Of a DNA stretch of 64,000 nt, positions 50,716-62,359 are shown piece by piece. A program made the translations under genes and the position numbers. The notes beneath the pieces were generated by a model. That model was not told where the DNA came from. It worked only from the letters and a program-made list of their open reading frames with translations, and searched no databases. The stretch comes from Ptychodera flava (taxonomy: Eukaryota; Hemichordata; Enteropneusta; Ptychoderidae): NCBI RefSeq assembly GCF_041260155.1, contig NC_091940.1:2514001-2578000 (forward strand), in the 5' to 3' direction. The stretch's first letter is position 1; each line of letters opens with the position of its first letter.

Positions 50716-50858
50716 AGGCACTGTTCGCGATCCCTGGGATCGCCTTTGTTCTAGTCTGTAAGAGGATTATGGAGGTGTGATAGCCTTTTGTTTTCCATTG
50801 AAATTGTAAGCTGGTTGGTAAATTTTCTGATGAGACAATCTGGTGCCAACACATGCCT
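50716..50858. mobile_element. TTAA-flanked MITE (143 bp), copy 2
   Basis: Second copy of the element at 21382-21519: TTAA then AGGCACTG, the shared block GTCTGTAAGAGGATTA, then CCTTTTGTTTTCCATTGAAA, and ATGCCT before TTAA. Its hairpin is GCGATCCCTGGGATCGC, so two stem pairs differ from copy 1 yet still pair. Confidence 0.78.
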
Positions 50859-51505
50859 TTAAATACAACACACTTTACAGAACTTTCTCATTAGCATATT
50901 AGCTGATCATAGGTAGAACAAATCTTACCTACCGCTCAACGTCGTCATTGTCTTGCAAATGATCTGTCAACAAAAATCCTGGATATTTTCTCACTTCAAT
51001 GTAAAATAATCTAACTCCATTCAGATATAAATGCGATCTCAGAATGCACAGATGTTAAGCATGTACAATTGGTCTTCTTGCTCTTGAATACCGGTACAAG
51101 GTTATTTCATATTATAAGTGCATGGAGAGAGATAGATGAAGAGTGTAGTAGATACAAGGGCAGCAAAAACTTTTTTTTAACTTTTGACTCAATTTTTAGC
51201 TCATATTTGGTTTTATGTATAAATACAAAAAGAGCTTATATGATGAGTCTGAGTGGCGTCTGTGTCTGTATATTTGTGGGTATGTGCGGATGTATGTCCG
51301 TCACACGCAAAGGCTCCCATAGCGCCAAAGCTACCGTCTCAGTATTTGGTGTACAGGTAGATGTAGGGGTTGAGATGTGAATTTGTTCAAATGAACACGT
51401 CAATGTCAAAAATGTGCAAATGAGGTAAGAAAAAGCGAAATTCTGAAACAGACCGTCAGTAGAGGGGAGGGAGACCGTCTATGGTCAAACTAAGGGGGGC
51501 TAGCT

Positions 51506-51600
51506 GCCTTTCTGCTATGCATGTTGCTAAAGTTGACCTCCAGTACCTAAAGTTTCGGACCTTAATTACTTTGTCATTCTTGTTTTTCTGGTTTAAATAT
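51506..51600 (-). repeat. Dispersed repeat, partner of 19345-19430
   Basis: In reverse complement it reads AACCAGAAAAACAAGAATGA and TACTGGAGGTCAACTTTAG like the copy in the RABGGTA intron, over about 85 bases. The larger family is not delimited. Confidence 0.65.
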
Positions 51601-53228
51601 TTGTTGTTGTTTTTCTGGTTGTACTGTGCAGAAATCATTGTCATAACATCAACGTAGAATTTTCCTGCACTGAACAATAGAAACAACATTTATTGTTGAT
51701 CTTTGGTACCCATACTGGTTTAATACCAATTCTGATCAAATTTGAGTGACACCGTATAATTGCGGTATTTTTTTAAAAGAAACCGAAAGAAATTTTGATC
51801 AAAAACAACTGATTAAAAATGTAAAAATAAAATGTTCCAAAAACGTAGTGACAATATAACTTACATTTTTAAGCCGATTGATGATAACTTTGGTGACTTT
51901 CGCTATTGTGCTATGCACGGTTGGACAGATTAAAAATCTGGCTCACTTCCAGCATAACTCCTGGTTTACCATGAACCAAATAAACATAAGAAGTTGTTTT
52001 TTGGGGGTCACCTGTGACCTCCCTCCCACGTGCTCTGACTGAAGTGCATCTCCTGAAAATCAAAAATGCCGCAACAAATACGGAAGTTAATGCAAAAGTC
52101 CTGCAGGGAGTACTGAGGAACGACTTCCTCGGCAAAATTTCTAATGCGGGGAACAAAATTTCTTCTAAAAAATAATGACGTTAAAACACTAAATATTGTC
52201 CAGTTTAGCTGAAATACTGCTTCGGGTGTGCTATCCTGGTCAATTTCATCAAAAAAGTTATGCAAAAATTGGAAATTGAGGAAATCTTCTGCCGTGTTTG
52301 TTTACGTGAGTTGTGAGTAGACGTCATTTATTTGAAATCTACCGGGTTACACTTCTGCGCGTGCTAATTAGGATCAGATGACGTCAGTGTTCACTACTCG
52401 GGTCATTACTCAGGTAACAATTGAACTCGGCCCTATGGTTATACCACGCCAGGGGGCGCACACTGATACACTCGTAACATGTCGAGTTTTATACTTTTTG
52501 TTGTTAGGCCAGGTAAATTCTTCATTCAAACTGCAAAATAGTGATAAACATACAAATTTGCAATATACCTTAGAGGTTAAATCAATCAAGATGTGCCAAT
52601 TCTAAGCCATTTATTTGTTTTCCTTCGGCATCATAAACCACAGAAGTGCATAGGGTAAGCAACGGGGGTCACGTGTCAATGGCGTTCGAAAATGGTGTCA
52701 GGCAGTAAATGGAAGAGCGTCACTCACACGCTCGACAGACAGAGTAAAAAATGCAGAAAAGTGCAAATTCTGCCGAAAATCGAAGAAATGAAAATATTAC
52801 AAAGCGCATGAAAATATTACAAATTTCATGACATACAAATTAGGGGTTACCGACTCCAATTTTGTTTTGCAAAAATCGCTTTAATTAACCATTTACCACC
52901 GGAACCTCCAACAGGGGTGCCGACGACTGATGGAATATTTAAACTTTCATCTCTCTCACGAGACTGAAACAGGAGTTTAAAGAATCGCATTTTGAGTCAA
53001 ATTTCGGGATTTTTATCACACAATTTGTATACCACCATATTCCTGAAATCATACAGAACCTGGAGCCCCAAAATCACGCCGTACTTCGCCCTATAGTGAG
53101 AACGAGGCAAAATAAGAAACGAGATGACAATCATGCAACCTTAAAAGATTTTACTATATAGGAGTAAACAGAAGTTACAATTGTGTTCCATTAGTTTCCA
53201 TATTCTAAACAGAACAAACAAAGTGTTC

Positions 53229-54541
53229 TCCATATTCAAACAGAACTGACAGTAGTGTTCCATAATTTCCATATTCAAACTGAACTGACTGTAGTATCCC
53301 ATAATTTGCATATTCAGACAGAACTGACAGTAGTGTCCCATAATTTTCATATTCAAACAGAACTGACAGTAGTGTCCCATAATTTCCATATTCAAACAGA
53401 ACTGACAGTACCAGTAGTGTCCCATAATTTCCATATTCAAACAGAACTGACAGTAGTGTCCCATAATTTCCATGTGCAAACATGAACTGACAGTAGTGTC
53501 CCATAATTTCCATATTCAAACTGAACTGACAGTAGTGTCCCATAATTTCCATATTCAAACAGAACTGACAGTAGTGTCCCATAATTTCCATATTCAAACA
53601 GAACTGACAGTAGTGTCCCATAATTTCCATATTCAAACAGAACTGACAGTAGTGTCCCATAATTTCCATATTCAAACAGAACTGACAGTAGTGTCCCATA
53701 ATTTCCATATTCAAACTGAACTGACAGTAGTGTTCCATAATTTCCATATTCAAACTGAACTGACAGTAGTGTTCCATAATTTCCATATTCAAACAGAACT
53801 GACAGTAGTGTCCCATAATTTCCATATTCAAACAGAACTGACAGTAGTGTTCCATAATTTCCATATTAAACTGAACTGACAGTAGTGTCCCATAATTTCC
53901 ATATTCAAACAGAACTGACATTAGTGTCCCATAATTTCCATATTCAAACTGAACTGACAGCAGTGTTCCATAATTTCCATATTCAAACTGAACTGACAGT
54001 AGTGTCCCATAATTTGCATATTCAAACAGAACTGACAGTAGTGTCCCATAATTTCCATATTCAAACAGAACTGACAGTAGTGTCCCATAATTTCCATTTG
54101 CAACAGAACTGACAGTAGTGTCCCATAATTTCCATTTTCAAACTGAACTGACAGTAGTGTCCCATAATTTCCATATTCAAACAGAACTGACAGTAGTGTC
54201 CCATAATTTCCATATTCAAACAGAACTGACAGTAGTGTCCCATAATTTCCATATTCAAACAGAACTGACAGTACCAGTAGTGTCCCATAATTTCCATATT
54301 CAAACAGAACTTACCATAGTGTTCCATAATTTCCATATTCAAACAGAACTGACAGTAGTGTCCCATAATTTCCATATTCAAACAGAACTGACAGTAGTGT
54401 CCCATAATTTCCATATTCAAACTGAACTGACAGTAGTGTTCCATAATTTCCATATTCAAACAGAACTGACAGTAGTGTTCCATAATTTCCATATTCAAAT
54501 TGAACTTACCATAGTTTTCCATGATTTCCATATTCAAACAG
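53229..54541. repeat. 39-bp minisatellite (about 33 units)
   Basis: Units of AACTGACAGTAGTGTCCCAT then AATTTCCATATTCAAACAG. Because 39 is a multiple of three and the unit lacks stops in several frames, long frames are open on both strands (for example repeats of FHIQTELTVVSHN). These are by-products. Variant units (TCCCAT/TTCCAT, CAGAACTG/CTGAACTG) are interspersed. Two units about 860 bases apart share the same 6-base insertion ACCAGT, which suggests exchange of blocks within the array. Confidence 0.97.
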
Positions 54542-54545
54542 AGCT

Positions 54546-56348
54546 GAAAATAGAGCCTTATGTTTGACTAGATTTAGCTTTTAAATCATGAACTGTAACG
54601 CTTGAAAGAAAAAAATAAAATGACAATGCAAGACACTAGCTAACAAGGTAACTCTCCAAAGTTGGAAAAGTGGAATTGGTCCAAAAACGACATTCAATTC
54701 AGAATTTTTCCCATCAAATGATACCGTACGGTTTGAAGTACCATAAACACATTCTGATATTTTTCATAAACTTAGTTTAGCCTATTTGTCATTGTGTTTG
54801 TCTTAGATACATTTTTTCTGGACAGCTATGTAATTACAGTTCACATCTGTTGTGATAAATTTTGAGTTCATTTAGATTTTCAGACTTATCTAACAGGTTA
54901 GTTTCGGTTCAGTTATGTTGCCCATATCTATAAGATGAGGTCATTGATGCTCTCTGTAGATACACATGTACCAGTATACAAACTTCTCATATTTGTACAG
55001 TGCAGTTCAAATGACACAAAGAACACAATATTCAATATTTGTAAACAGGATAATCTTGACAATATATCATAAGTATAAAGTTAGTCATTGTGTCAGGGGT
55101 GTATGTACATGTACCTTCAGATGTCAAATTGTACATAATGATAGAACAGGTTAAACTAGCTACAGCAATGAAATATTGTAAATATTATTAAGTCTGTATT
55201 TCAACATAAGTAATAACATGCATGAACACTCAACATTGTCATTGGTGTTAATATTACCGGTAACTTTATCAAATCAAGGGTTCTTACAAGACATTCTGCT
55301 CTGTCCACTTTCACTCTTATCTAGTCTAGGACCTCTCCAACATTTGTACATGTACAGTACATATAGGTTATGGTGTATGCTCCACTCACACAGTTGGTAG
55401 GAGTCTTGCATACACCATAACTGAGGAGAAGTCCTAATATATCTCTGGCCATGTGTGGTACATTTACGGTAGGTAAGTTTGATACCGGTAGTTGCCTGTA
55501 CAGAGGACCCTGAGTAGGAATGTCAATAGAAGTGAGGAACAATGGACGTTGTTTTTTGTGAAACAGTGAAACTATACAGGCATAGCATGATAAGCTTTAT
55601 GAACAATTTTATTGAGTTATTGATTGACTACTTTGACTTTTAGTACTGTAGTCATTAATTCATTTTCGCAAGGGTTTCATGTATCGTGTCTAAAACCTTG
55701 GTCAAAACAAAATTTGTGGAAAATGGCCAACTTTGTCCCTTTTAACATTACAAGGGTGTTCCTTGTCAAAGTTATATGTGACATTGTAAGGGTCTTGTAA
55801 AAGTTATACTTGACATTGTAAAAGTTGTTCTTGACATTGCAAAGGCTGTGTAAAAGTTGTATTTGATATTGCAAGGGCCTCGTAAAATGTCGTGAATATG
55901 GAAAAGATTGCTTCATTTGAATAAATTTGGTTTATTAGGAATTGTACACAATATTATAGGATAGAGCCTGGAAAAAAATCTTTTTCTAGGGTCTGTGATT
56001 ACAGGTATGATTTCGGAACACCGCGGTAAATACCAAGTATAATATTAATGATTAATACAGGTAGTGCAGTACATGTGTCTGCCATCAAACTCAAAGGCCA
56101 GAGCAGTGTCCAAATATGGTGTGTTATTGGTATCATTTATTCTCTGTGTTAATGTCATCCAGTCAATATATAGACACTGTCAGTGACTTAATATGTCATG
56201 TGATCAGTTTAAGGTAATATGTGGTGAACAATATATCATTAGTATGTTGTACTGTGAGCGCTGGGTGCAAAGTAACTTGTCATACCGGGTAAGTTGGATT
56301 AGTGTGGTCACTGGTCTACATATTCCAGTACATGGTACAAATCTATGT
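54546..56348. other. Probable TMEM64 intron, nothing coding
   Basis: Contains a short hairpin at about 55366-55425 (GGTTATGGTGTATGC with GCATACACCATAAC). At 55740-55880 there is a degenerate array of phrases like TTGACATTGTAAAAGTTGT. Confidence 0.45.
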
Positions 56349-56531
56349 TTAACGCGAAGCAACGGCGACACGGAGGCAAGTGTTTGGCCGAAATCCTGGG
56401 TTATGTATGTACCGTCACGGCGGGGGCGTCAAGGCGTCATGGCGGCCTGGACGGCGGTACCAGACTCCTGGCACCGTGCGTCAGGCAACGTGCTACCGGG
56501 CGCCCACTACAGGCCCATGACAGTACCCCCC
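56349..56531 (-). repeat. Split direct repeat B2 (3' end)
   Basis: From TTTAACGC to CAGTACCCCCC. Matches B1 with few changes, concentrated in the first 20 bases. Phrases include GGCGGGGGCGTCAAGGCGTC and GGCAACGTGCTACCGGGCGC. Confidence 0.88.
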
Positions 56532-56612
56532 TGGAACTTTATTGTGAAAAAGCCAACAAATTAGTGGAATACAATATTCTTTATTGTGAGCTGCAACCCT
56601 GCAGCGAGGCGC

Positions 56613-56662
<50 letters not shown>

Positions 56663-56675
56663 GGAGGGTGGGTGG
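56532..56675. repeat. Spacer with long T tract between B2 and A2
   Basis: Contains about 45 T in a row at 56616-56660, then GCGGAGGGTGGGTGGG. The same arrangement (GGAACTTTATTG, T-rich tract, GGTGGGTGGGA) occurs in the remnant at 16435-17150, so it belongs to the element. Lysine- and phenylalanine-rich open frames here are products of the run. Confidence 0.8.
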
Positions 56676-56950
56676 GAATTTTGCGATGTGAACTTGAGCG
56701 TGGCAGAGATTGAAATGGACGAAAAATAGCTTTGAACACACTGATGTGCGCATGGATAATGACGTGGAAAGGGTGATGTAATTTGTTGAGATAACGGTAA
56801 TCGAGGCGGTTGGTAGATTAGGTTACATCTCAATGCATCTAGAAGTGTAAGGTAGGTGACGCATGGTGACCCATACATGTCAAGGTCTAAACCCTTCCCC
56901 CCCGTGTCGCTCCAGACGTTAACAATGATTATAGCAAGCCATAATCACCC
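56676..56950 (-). repeat. Split direct repeat A2
   Basis: Nearly identical to A1, with a few substitutions and one-base indels, one of them in a C run. It abuts B1 directly: CATAATCACCCA is followed by TTAACGC, the typical joined B1-A2 of Ngaro. Confidence 0.9.
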
Positions 56951-56951
56951 A

Positions 56952-57130
56952 TTAACGCAAAGAAACGACACGGAGGCAAGTGTTTGGCCGAAATCCGGGG
57001 TTATGTATGTACCGTCACGGCGGGGGCGTCAAGGCGTCATGGCGGCCTGGACGGCGGTACCAGACTCCTGGCACCGTGCGTCAGGCAACGTGCTACCGGG
57101 CGCCCACTACAGGCCCATGACAGTACCCCC
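56952..57130 (-). repeat. Split direct repeat B1
   Basis: Matches B2 from TTAACGC to CAGTACCCCCC. A C run of about 38 bases follows at 57183-57220 before the recombinase gene. Confidence 0.88.
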
Positions 57131-57181
57131 CAAATTACGGCCAAGTTGCGGACATGCATGGCCGCAGCGCGGCCGCCATGC

Positions 57182-57221
<40 letters not shown>

Positions 57222-57306
57222 TGGTGACCATGCGCCACTGGGAAACGTCTCCTTATACATGTTCATTGTTCCTACATTTCGTGTCTCTACAGTTTGTATA
57301 GTGATA

Positions 57307-58332
57307 TTACAACGTTGGCATTGTCCACCGCGAACTGAGTCCTATATCGAATTGCTGGCGTGTCGCGAGTGCCTTCGGCACTACGTCAAGGGTCTCCCGC
57401 GGCGTCTTGATGTAGATCTGGTACGCGTCACTCCGCCATCTGCCAAGTGTCTTTATGAGCCAGTCAGGCAAGCCGGCTTCGGCAGCAGTTGTGGCTGCAC
57501 CACTGCGGAAACTATGTGTCGCGTACATTTTAGCATCGGAAATCCCTGCCTGGGTAAGCAGTTCCCGCAGGCATAGGTTCAGTCTTTGTCGCGTAAGCCA
57601 TGTGCCGTCCGCGAATTGGAACGCCGGTTCTTCAGGGCACATGTATCCGCGGTTCCCGGTATATTTCCAATAGGAGCGGACCGCACACACAGAGGTCCCG
57701 GTCGGAGCAATACGGATGGTGTGCCCACGCGCGTACGGGTCAGTCTTCGATGACTTTATCCTGATTTCGATCACGTCCGTTAACACAATGTCCCGGGCGA
57801 GTAGTGTGGCGTTTACGTCGAATTCCGTAGGTGATCGAGCGGTGAACTCGCTTACCCTCAGAAAGCCGTAGAATGCCAGCGTGAAGCTTGCCCATACCAT
57901 GAGCTTGTCGTTGCTGCACATGTCGGCACGCTGGCGCAGGCATTCCTTGAGGCGACGGAGCAGGTCAATGGTGATTGGTAGTCGTGGCCGGCGCACTTCT
58001 CCAATGCTTCTCCTGATCCCTTGCAGTGTTCGTTGCAGGAGAGCGTGCGTTGTTACGTCGTCGGCATACCCGCGCTCAACGTGGTGATGCATTACCCCGG
58101 CTAGGTACACCTTAATGGTTCGATATGCTAGTCCTCGATTTGCCAGGTTCGTAACGAAGAGTATGGCTGTCCTGATCGTGACAGGTAAGGTTGCTAGTCC
58201 GTGTGACGAGCAGAAATCCAAGTAACACTTTTGTCCTACCTGGTATGTGCGTCGCGTGTTCCCGGCCACACTGTTATGGATGTAGGCAGTTGCTAGTTCC
58301 GTCAGTTGTTGTGTAGCAAGCGGGATGGACAT
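57307..58332 (-). CDS. Tyrosine recombinase of the Ngaro-like element
   Basis: An intact frame of 341 residues from ATG. The N-terminal part (1-110) resembles a core-binding domain (TRRTYQVGQKCYLDFC). The catalytic domain has Arg159 in FYGFLRVSEF, a Lys-bearing turn KSSKTDPYARGH, His273-x-x-Arg276 in THSFRSGA, Trp299 in LGRWRSDAY, and the nucleophile Tyr307 in QIYIKT. This set (R, K, HxxR, H/W, Y) is complete. In DIRS-order elements the enzyme inserts the circular DNA copy into the genome. It is the only intact gene of this copy. Its start overlaps the end of the RNase H frame by about 30 bases. Confidence 0.92.
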   Translation of the reverse strand: MSIPLATQQLTELATAYIHNSVAGNTRRTYQVGQKCYLDFCSSHGLATLPVTIRTAILFVTNLANRGLAYRTIKVYLAGVMHHHVERGYADDVTTHALLQRTLQGIRRSIGEVRRPRLPITIDLLRRLKECLRQRADMCSNDKLMVWASFTLAFYGFLRVSEFTARSPTEFDVNATLLARDIVLTDVIEIRIKSSKTDPYARGHTIRIAPTGTSVCAVRSYWKYTGNRGYMCPEEPAFQFADGTWLTRQRLNLCLRELLTQAGISDAKMYATHSFRSGAATTAAEAGLPDWLIKTLGRWRSDAYQIYIKTPRETLDVVPKALATRQQFDIGLSSRWTMPTL

Positions 58333-59700
58333 AGTCGCGTTGGTACAGGTGTGTGGCCGGCATCCGCTTCGGGCACCAATGCTCGGAACCTCTCCATCTG
58401 TAAACGAGAAAGTGCATCAGCAATTGAGTTATCAATTCCACTGACGTGGGCGATCATGACATGGAAATTTCCTTTGGCTGCCTCATAAAAGATGCTCCTT
58501 ACTAGTTGCATGATGTCAGGGCATCTCGTAGTGCCTTTTTTCCAGATGTGCACGACGGTTTGATTGTCACAATGAAACAGCACTCGGCGGCCATGCCAAC
58601 GATGCCCCCAAATTGAACAAGCGACTAGTATTGGGTACATCTCCTTCCATTCGATTGAGGCTTGGAGAGAGTCAGGCCATGCAACGGTGAACCAATGCCC
58701 AGCGTGGTAGCCACCGGAGCCTACAGTGCCCGAGCATCGGTGTAGAGGTCAAGGTCGCGAGAGGGGGTCCACTTTGCATCGAGGAATGAGGCCGTGCCGT
58801 TCCATGTCGGTAGGAAGTCGCACCACCATTTCGCGTCAAGGCGGAAAGCGTCAGATAGTGTGATCGTGTCGCGCAACTTGCGTACGGTTGTGCTTAAGTC
58901 AATCATGCGGCGGAGGAAGATGCGACCGGCGGGAATGCACTTGCATGCAAAACTGAGGGTGCCGATGAGGGATAGCAACTCCCGTTTAGTGCATGAGTGT
59001 CGGTGGAGCCAAGTGGGAAGTGTTTGAAGCAGGTCCTGTAGCTTGTCGTCGGGTAAGCATAGTGTCATTGTAAGTGTGTCCAACGTGATGCCAAGGAACG
59101 TCATGGTGGGTGATGGGCCTTCGACTTTTTCTGGGGCGATGGGTATCGCGAGGTCGCGGCATGTGTTGAGCATGGTGTCGAGGAGGTACTGCATTGCGGG
59201 AGTTGGGGGGCCAGCGCCAAAGTAGTCGTCCAGGTAGTGCAGTAAGTCCTGAGTGTTTGCTCTGTTTTTGACGATCCAGAGGAGTGCTTCGGCCAGGCGG
59301 TTGAATAGAACGGTGCAGAGCGAAGGCCAAAGGGGAGCACGCGATCGAAGAAGAACAGCCCTTGCATTTAAAGCCGAGGAGGTGCCAGTCCGCCTTCCGT
59401 ACCGGGCACAGTCGGAACGCGTGCTTAATGTCCACTTTTGTGATGAGTGCACCTTGGCCAAGTCTCTGTAATATCGCGACGGCATCGTCAACGCGGGAGT
59501 AGGTGAGGGTGTAGTCTTCCTTGTTGATGTAGTGGTTGACACTATCGTTTCGTGGTTGGGATAGGTCCATTATTATGCGGTGGCCGCCTGATTTTTTAGG
59601 CCGAAGTCCAAGCGAGTTTACGACGAAGTTTGGCAGAGGTGGCACGGCGAACGGGCCAATTGTGTGGCCGAGGCGCAGTTCTTTTGTTATGGCGGTGGTG
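58302..59700 (-). pseudogene. Reverse transcriptase - RNase H, frameshifted
   Basis: RT motifs in order: PKKSGGHRIIMDLSQPRND, then ITKVDIKHAFRLCPV (first catalytic Asp, near 59430), VLPFGLRSAP, and YLDDYFGAG (59236, catalytic Asp pair). RNase H follows with LYTDA (near 58745), SGGYHAGHW, HCDNQTVVHIW (58575) and HVSGIDNSIADALSRL (58445). The reading frame changes near 59360, again near 59320 and again near 58720, where TDARAL meets a stop while TVGSGGYHAGHW goes on in another frame. These breaks may be real decay or indel errors in the sequence. The enzyme would copy element RNA into DNA. Confidence 0.88.
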
Positions 59701-62356
59701 ACGGCATCCGGATCGGTCATTGCGGACTGGGCGTTGCGAGTGTAGCGTGGTGCGCGGTTCCCACCGAAGCCGATGTCGGCACCATGAGTGAGGTCGTGGA
59801 TGAGGCTGGCTGTGAATTGTTTGTGCGGGTGGTCGTGCAGGGCAGCTGAGAGCTTAGTTAGGTTGATTGGCGTTGTCGGCTGTAGCGTGGCGATTGTCGC
59901 TGGGTGACGGTCGCTCCCTCGAAAGGGCTGGGGGGTCTCTGATTTGATGCGTTGGTGGTGTTGCTGAGCACCGTGTTCGGTCGAGTTACACACGGAGCAC
60001 TTGTGTAGTCTGCCATAGTTGCAGGGTGTCTTGCATGTGCCTCGGTTGAAAGAACGACAAACCGGAGGTTGGTCAGACTGTTTCTTGTTCGCTGGGCTCT
60101 CCCAGTAGAACGGGTTGGTGGTGCTGCTGCGTCGGTTTGGGCAATCAGTCTTCAAATGACCATGTTGGCCACAGCCGAAGCAGGTAGGACGCAGGAGGTG
60201 TGGCTGGTTTTGGAAGTACTGGAAGTTGAGGTCTTGGTTTGGCTGGCTCCAGTTGGCCCTATCTGGGTAGCGGGAAGCGTTCAGGCGGAAGTGTTTGTCA
60301 TAGGCTAGCCAGGCCTCCGGCTTGTAGGCAGCAGCTTTGGAGGCGAGGAAACGAAGGTAGTTGGCCATGGGGATCGCCAAATGTGGGTAGTAGAATGTAC
60401 GATAGGAGGAGAAGACGAGGAAGCACTGTAACCAGGTGTCAAAGTCGTCGATGGCTTTCCGCTTCACCTCGGTTGTGAACGTGGCGACGCCACGGTTGTC
60501 TGGGTCAAAAGCTACTTGTGTCTTGGTAGCCTGGGATGAGTTGGGGGCTAGGGCATCAGGGTGCAAGTCACCAAATTCGATGAACTTACCGAGGTTAGCC
60601 AAGGCGTTGAGTGTTGACTGGTCGACGTACGGCAGGAGCAGGTCGGCTGGGGGTATTGCTGCTGAAGTATGCCCGTTGGTCCGGCTCTAGGCGGTGGGCG
60701 CCATGGCGTTGCGTTGTGACCAGCTGGCTGGGCGAGTTGACTGTAGGGCGCGGCCATATTGCTCGTGTTGTTGTTATGAGGTGCGCCGCTAGCGGTGGAG
60801 TTATCCCGGATGTGCGCAGCGCCACCGCTGGTGGTCAAGGCTGGTGGGGTAGCTGTGATGGTGGGTTGGTATTCATTAACGTGATTAGCGGGATGATACT
60901 TGGGTGGCCTTGGGTAGGTAGCGAGCTGGACGGAGGCGGCGAGCGTCGCCGGCCCAGCGACGACGACTGAGGCAGGTGATAGTGCACCAACGGCTGTATC
61001 AGTTGGCTGGACTTGCAAGTTGGACGTCGGGATGGGCGACGTTGCTGTGGAGTTGCTGGTATCTGGCTGCGGGTAGTTCAGTCGGTTATGGGGACACGGA
61101 CGACTTTAAAACTGAAATTTTTTGCCAAAATCTTGATGGCACCTGTTGAAAGTGTTGGTACAAAGTCCAAATCTGAAAAAATAATTTGGCTATTTAGCAT
61201 GATCACAATTTGGCAGCCTCTAGAAAATCAAAGTTTCCAAATTCTTTCCCTGAGAATATTGTAATGAGGAATGAGACAATATGACCAAAAATCGGATCAA
61301 ATATTGTTAAAATGGATCAAAGATGACTAACTGTACAATAATGAGTCTGGTGAAAGGTGCATTGATAGTTTCAAAATTATTTCTGTGAGAATATTGTATG
61401 GGTTGATAAGTCCCAGTGAAAGAAAATGGAAGATTGTCCTCACGCTGACCTTTGTGTTTACAGTATCATGGATACAAGCCATTGTTTCTGGTCAGAGACA
61501 GGTGCGTACCGGTGAAAAAGCACGTTGTTCAAGTACGGCTCTATTGCGAACTTTACTTCCTGCTTTGGAAAAACCGTGGGCGCTAATTTGCGCTGCATAG
61601 CTGAGCTTTTTTAGAGCACAAAACAAGTAGAAAAATATCTAAGGTACAATTTGCCCGCATGGCCATTCCTTCCCTCCTGGAAAATGATGCCAAAAGTCAT
61701 AGCCGTTTCAAAGTAAAAATTTCGTCAGCAGTTTCTCGGAAGAAAAAGGACCTTTTTGGAAAATTTTTGTACTCATCTTGACTTCTAGTCTTCACAACAT
61801 TCACTGTGAAATGCAAGTGTTTCCGTTCACGCGATCTCTCATAGTGACCGTTCGCGTGCGAGTAGACGACTTCCAAGATGGCGTCCCCTCTGACATTTGT
61901 TGACAAATGTGTTCATAAACTTCAAGATTTTCACGTCATTACCTTGTTCATAGACATAAATGTGCACAACTGTTGCATACTTAAGGTGAATTTGTACAAT
62001 TTACACTACCTGGGTCCCCCTTTATGCCTTCGATTTCGAGCATTCACTCTCAGAAAACTTGTGTCAGCCCATTGTAGGGAATAGGAGGGCCTCTTCGTCG
62101 GTCACCCTACTCGAGTAGTCAATGGCGCTTGGCATGCCGGTTTCTATCAGTTTGGCGATGTGGTCTGATATACTTGGGTCGGCTGCCGCTGCGGCTGTTG
62201 TCGGCATGTCGACGGCAGGGTTGGTTGGTGTGGTTTCCGTCGGTACTGGCTGGAGTAGGAATGTGTCGAGGTGCGCTGGGCGTCTCTTTGTCCTCGTCGA
62301 TGTACGGGGGCCGCCCGGGCGTAGGCGCGGCCCTTGGATTTCTTCGATTTTGGCAT
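59701..62356 (-). pseudogene. Gag-like protein with zinc knuckle, broken
   Basis: The start codon at 62356 gives a basic N terminus (MPKSKKSKGRAYARAAP) four bases inside the end of A1. The frame then shifts to ISDHIAKLIETGMPSAIDYS and is cut at about 62090. After an unrelated block the coding sequence resumes near 61090 with Pro/Thr/Ala-rich sequence, shifts near 60650, and reads ADLLLPYVDQSTLNALANLG onward. It reaches a CCHC knuckle, CFGCGQHGHLKTDC (60182-60141), and a Cys-rich CRSFNRGTCKTPCNYG followed by HKCSVC. It then runs into the RT frame. This is the nucleic-acid-binding structural protein of the element. Confidence 0.8.
61090..62090. other. Unrelated 1-kb block inside gag
   Basis: Base composition changes from GC-rich element to AT-rich DNA at about 61090 and back at about 62090. 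No inverted ends or target duplication were found. It contains CCAAGATGGCGTCC (YY1/initiator-like, 61873-61886) with a start codon opening a 68-codon + frame (MASPLTFVDKCVHKLQDFH). The protein is not recognised. It may be captured host DNA or an insertion. Confidence 0.5.
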
Positions 62357-62359
62357 GGC

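Larger units (their letters stand above)
48576..53228. other. Probable TMEM64 intron 1, left part
   Basis: No second TMEM64 exon was recognised. The stretch contains the TTAA MITE at 50716-50858, a repeat head at about 51220-51380 (AAAGAGCTTATATGATGAG), and the repeat at 51506-51600. Open frames around 52008-52265 on the minus strand are of unknown meaning. Confidence 0.4.

Noticed and set aside
53229..54541. CRISPR-like regular repeats
   Set aside because: Units are directly adjacent with no unique spacers, in a eukaryotic intron. The same holds for the 31-bp and 30-bp arrays.
53205..54567. Long open frames on both strands over the 39-bp array, looking like repeat proteins
   Set aside because: They arise because the unit is 13 codons long without stops. 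Both strands are open at once and there is no start, splice or promoter context.
56493..56878. Frames with long lysine or phenylalanine runs
   Set aside because: Direct products of the 45-base T tract between B2 and A2. The same applies to glycine and proline frames at 24.5 and 57.2 kb.
59101..59367. Separate small gene in the RT region
   Set aside because: It is the RT segment VLPFGLRSAP in a shifted frame, not an independent gene.
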